64,000 bases of DNA from Legionella bozemanae. GTDB lineage: Bacteria; Pseudomonadota; Gammaproteobacteria; Legionellales; Legionellaceae. Positions within the stretch are counted from its first letter, which is position 1, and each line of letters starts with the position of its first letter. Under the pieces are notes generated by a model, which did no database searches, had not been told where the DNA came from, and saw nothing but the letters and a program-made list of their open reading frames with translations. Of the stretch, positions 63,086 to 64,000 are shown piece by piece. The stretch lies in the NCBI RefSeq assembly GCF_001648595.1, contig NZ_LBAW01000004.1:186001-250000 (forward strand), written 5' to 3'. The translations under genes were made by a program, and so were the position numbers.

Positions 63086-64000
63086 ATGAAAAGGATGTTT
63101 ACTGGCGCATTTTTATTAGCATTATCCACGCTATCATATGGTATCAGCATTCAAGGCGAAGTAGATAAATTAATTAGCCGCGTCAATCCAAATGTTAATC
63201 TTGGAGCTGTCGTTCTTGACCTCACTTCTGGACAAACGCTCTATCGCCGCAATGCAGGACGTTTGTATATCCCTGCAAGCAACATGAAGCTTTTTTCTGA
63301 AGCAGCTGCATTAATGGTACTTGGTCCAGATTATCGTTTTGAAAATCGATTAAGTATGAGCGCAGGAAAAATACAACAGGGAATACTCCAAGGAAATGTT
63401 TATGTGCAACTAAGTGGTGATCCTTCATTTAATCGTAATGATTTAAAAGCACTGCTTTCCTCATTGAAAGAATGGAATATCAATACCATTCAAGGTAATG
63501 TATACATCGACAGCAGCCTCGCACAAGTTGATCCCTATCCTCCTGGCTGGCTCGCTTCTGATTTGTCTTACAGCTATGGTGCACCAAATGCCCCGGTCAT
63601 GGTTGACTCCAACCGCTTGACTGTTACCGTAAATCCAGGAGCTCAAGCTGGAGACCCTGCGATTGTTGAAGTAGATGATGGTGGTGGTGCTATCGTATTA
63701 AATAATCAGGTAACAACAAAACCAAATGCCAAAGGTTGTGGCGTGGGTTTTAGTTTGGATCAAGACAATCATTTAACTGTCCGTGGTTGTGTCGGAGTTG
63801 GTCAATGGGCAATACAACAACGTTTGGCTATAAAAAATCCTTTAATGTATGCCCAAGGCATGATCAAAACTCAATTGGCAAAAGATGCTATTCAACTCAA
63901 TGGCGAGGTACAATTAGGAAAAACTCCCGCAGGTTCTTTATTAATTGCAACACAACACTCTAAGCCCGTGTCACAACTGATGGCAGATACTTTAAAACCA
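63086..64000 (+). CDS. dacB: D-alanyl-D-alanine carboxypeptidase/endopeptidase PBP4 (3' end outside window)
   Basis: The first 305 residues of a class C penicillin-binding protein that trims peptidoglycan in the periplasm. A signal peptide is seen (residues about 1-20, MKRMFTGAFLLALSTLSYG) and then YIPASNMKLFSEAAAL, with the catalytic SxxK (Ser65 to Lys68). The SxN and KTG motifs would lie beyond the window or in the extra domain. AAAGGA is nine bases before ATG 63086; an in-frame ATG at 63023 overlaps the parB stop. The frame is open to the window end. Confidence 0.93.
   Translation, partial: MKRMFTGAFLLALSTLSYGISIQGEVDKLISRVNPNVNLGAVVLDLTSGQTLYRRNAGRLYIPASNMKLFSEAAALMVLGPDYRFENRLSMSAGKIQQGILQGNVYVQLSGDPSFNRNDLKALLSSLKEWNINTIQGNVYIDSSLAQVDPYPPGWLASDLSYSYGAPNAPVMVDSNRLTVTVNPGAQAGDPAIVEVDDGGGAIVLNNQVTTKPNAKGCGVGFSLDQDNHLTVRGCVGVGQWAIQQRLAIKNPLMYAQGMIKTQLAKDAIQLNGEVQLGKTPAGSLLIATQHSKPVSQLMADTLKP

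Overview
The window is AT-rich gammaproteobacterial chromosome that reads as Legionella or a close relative. The grounds are inference from gene content: a cytochrome bd operon of small-subunit type, several MFS transporters resembling phagosomal transporters, several unrecognised coiled-coil or tail-anchored proteins of the kind seen among Dot/Icm effectors, and a GTP cyclohydrolase-like/URC4/upp uracil operon. No rRNA, tRNA, CRISPR array, prophage or insertion sequence was seen. Both edges cut a gene: a beta-carbonic anhydrase on the left and a PBP4-type DacB on the right.

Layout. 0-10 kb: carbonic anhydrase end, an exported nucleoside hydrolase translationally coupled to an MHS-type transporter, a PhyH-family dioxygenase, Dam methylase, two overlapping MFS transporters, malic enzyme and ribosomal protein L31. 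10-20 kb: dps with a clear promoter and operator-like palindrome, two coupled exonuclease III paralogs, wrbA, a small unknown protein, hslVU with a heat-shock-type promoter, and an MFS-MFS-deoB operon. 20-30 kb: ArnT-like glycosyltransferase, an internally duplicated effector-like protein, polysaccharide deacetylase, a decayed FimT-like pilin gene followed by an intact PilE-like gene, comEC, ada, and two small unknown genes. 30-37 kb: a His/Gly/Tyr-rich exported protein, then nsrR, a DUF488 gene, a truncated haemoglobin and cydP-cydA-cydB-cydX. NsrR-like operators lie before nsrR and before the globin. An L,D-transpeptidase and a small unknown gene follow. 37-57 kb: a large coiled-coil protein, a membrane protein, then a biosynthetic locus (40.6-52.5 kb) transcribed outward from one intergenic region, followed by a TTC38-like TPR protein, a tail-anchored protein, a second acyl carrier protein with a Bcr/CflA efflux pump, and a MAPEG protein. 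57-64 kb: the URC-type uracil operon, an amino-acid permease, a ParB without an adjacent parA, and dacB.

Most notable is the 40.6-52.5 kb locus. Its rightward arm is a six-gene, overlapping operon: KASIII, fatty acyl-AMP ligase, second AMP-binding enzyme, acyl carrier protein, SDR ketoreductase and a second KASIII. Its leftward arm encodes a carboxyltransferase, an acyl-CoA dehydrogenase-like protein with a changed catalytic residue, a GH3-family acyl-amide synthetase and a hexapeptide acyltransferase. Together they look like a pathway that activates, extends and conjugates an acyl chain. The product is unknown. A second theme is nucleoside and pyrimidine use, seen in the exported nucleoside hydrolase, the MFS-MFS-deoB operon and the URC genes.

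Four families of dispersed palindromic intergenic sequences occur, often at the ends of transcription units. Two genes below 60 codons (cydP, cydX) and the pilin pseudogene were found by reading the DNA directly. Start codons were chosen from Shine-Dalgarno spacing where several were possible.
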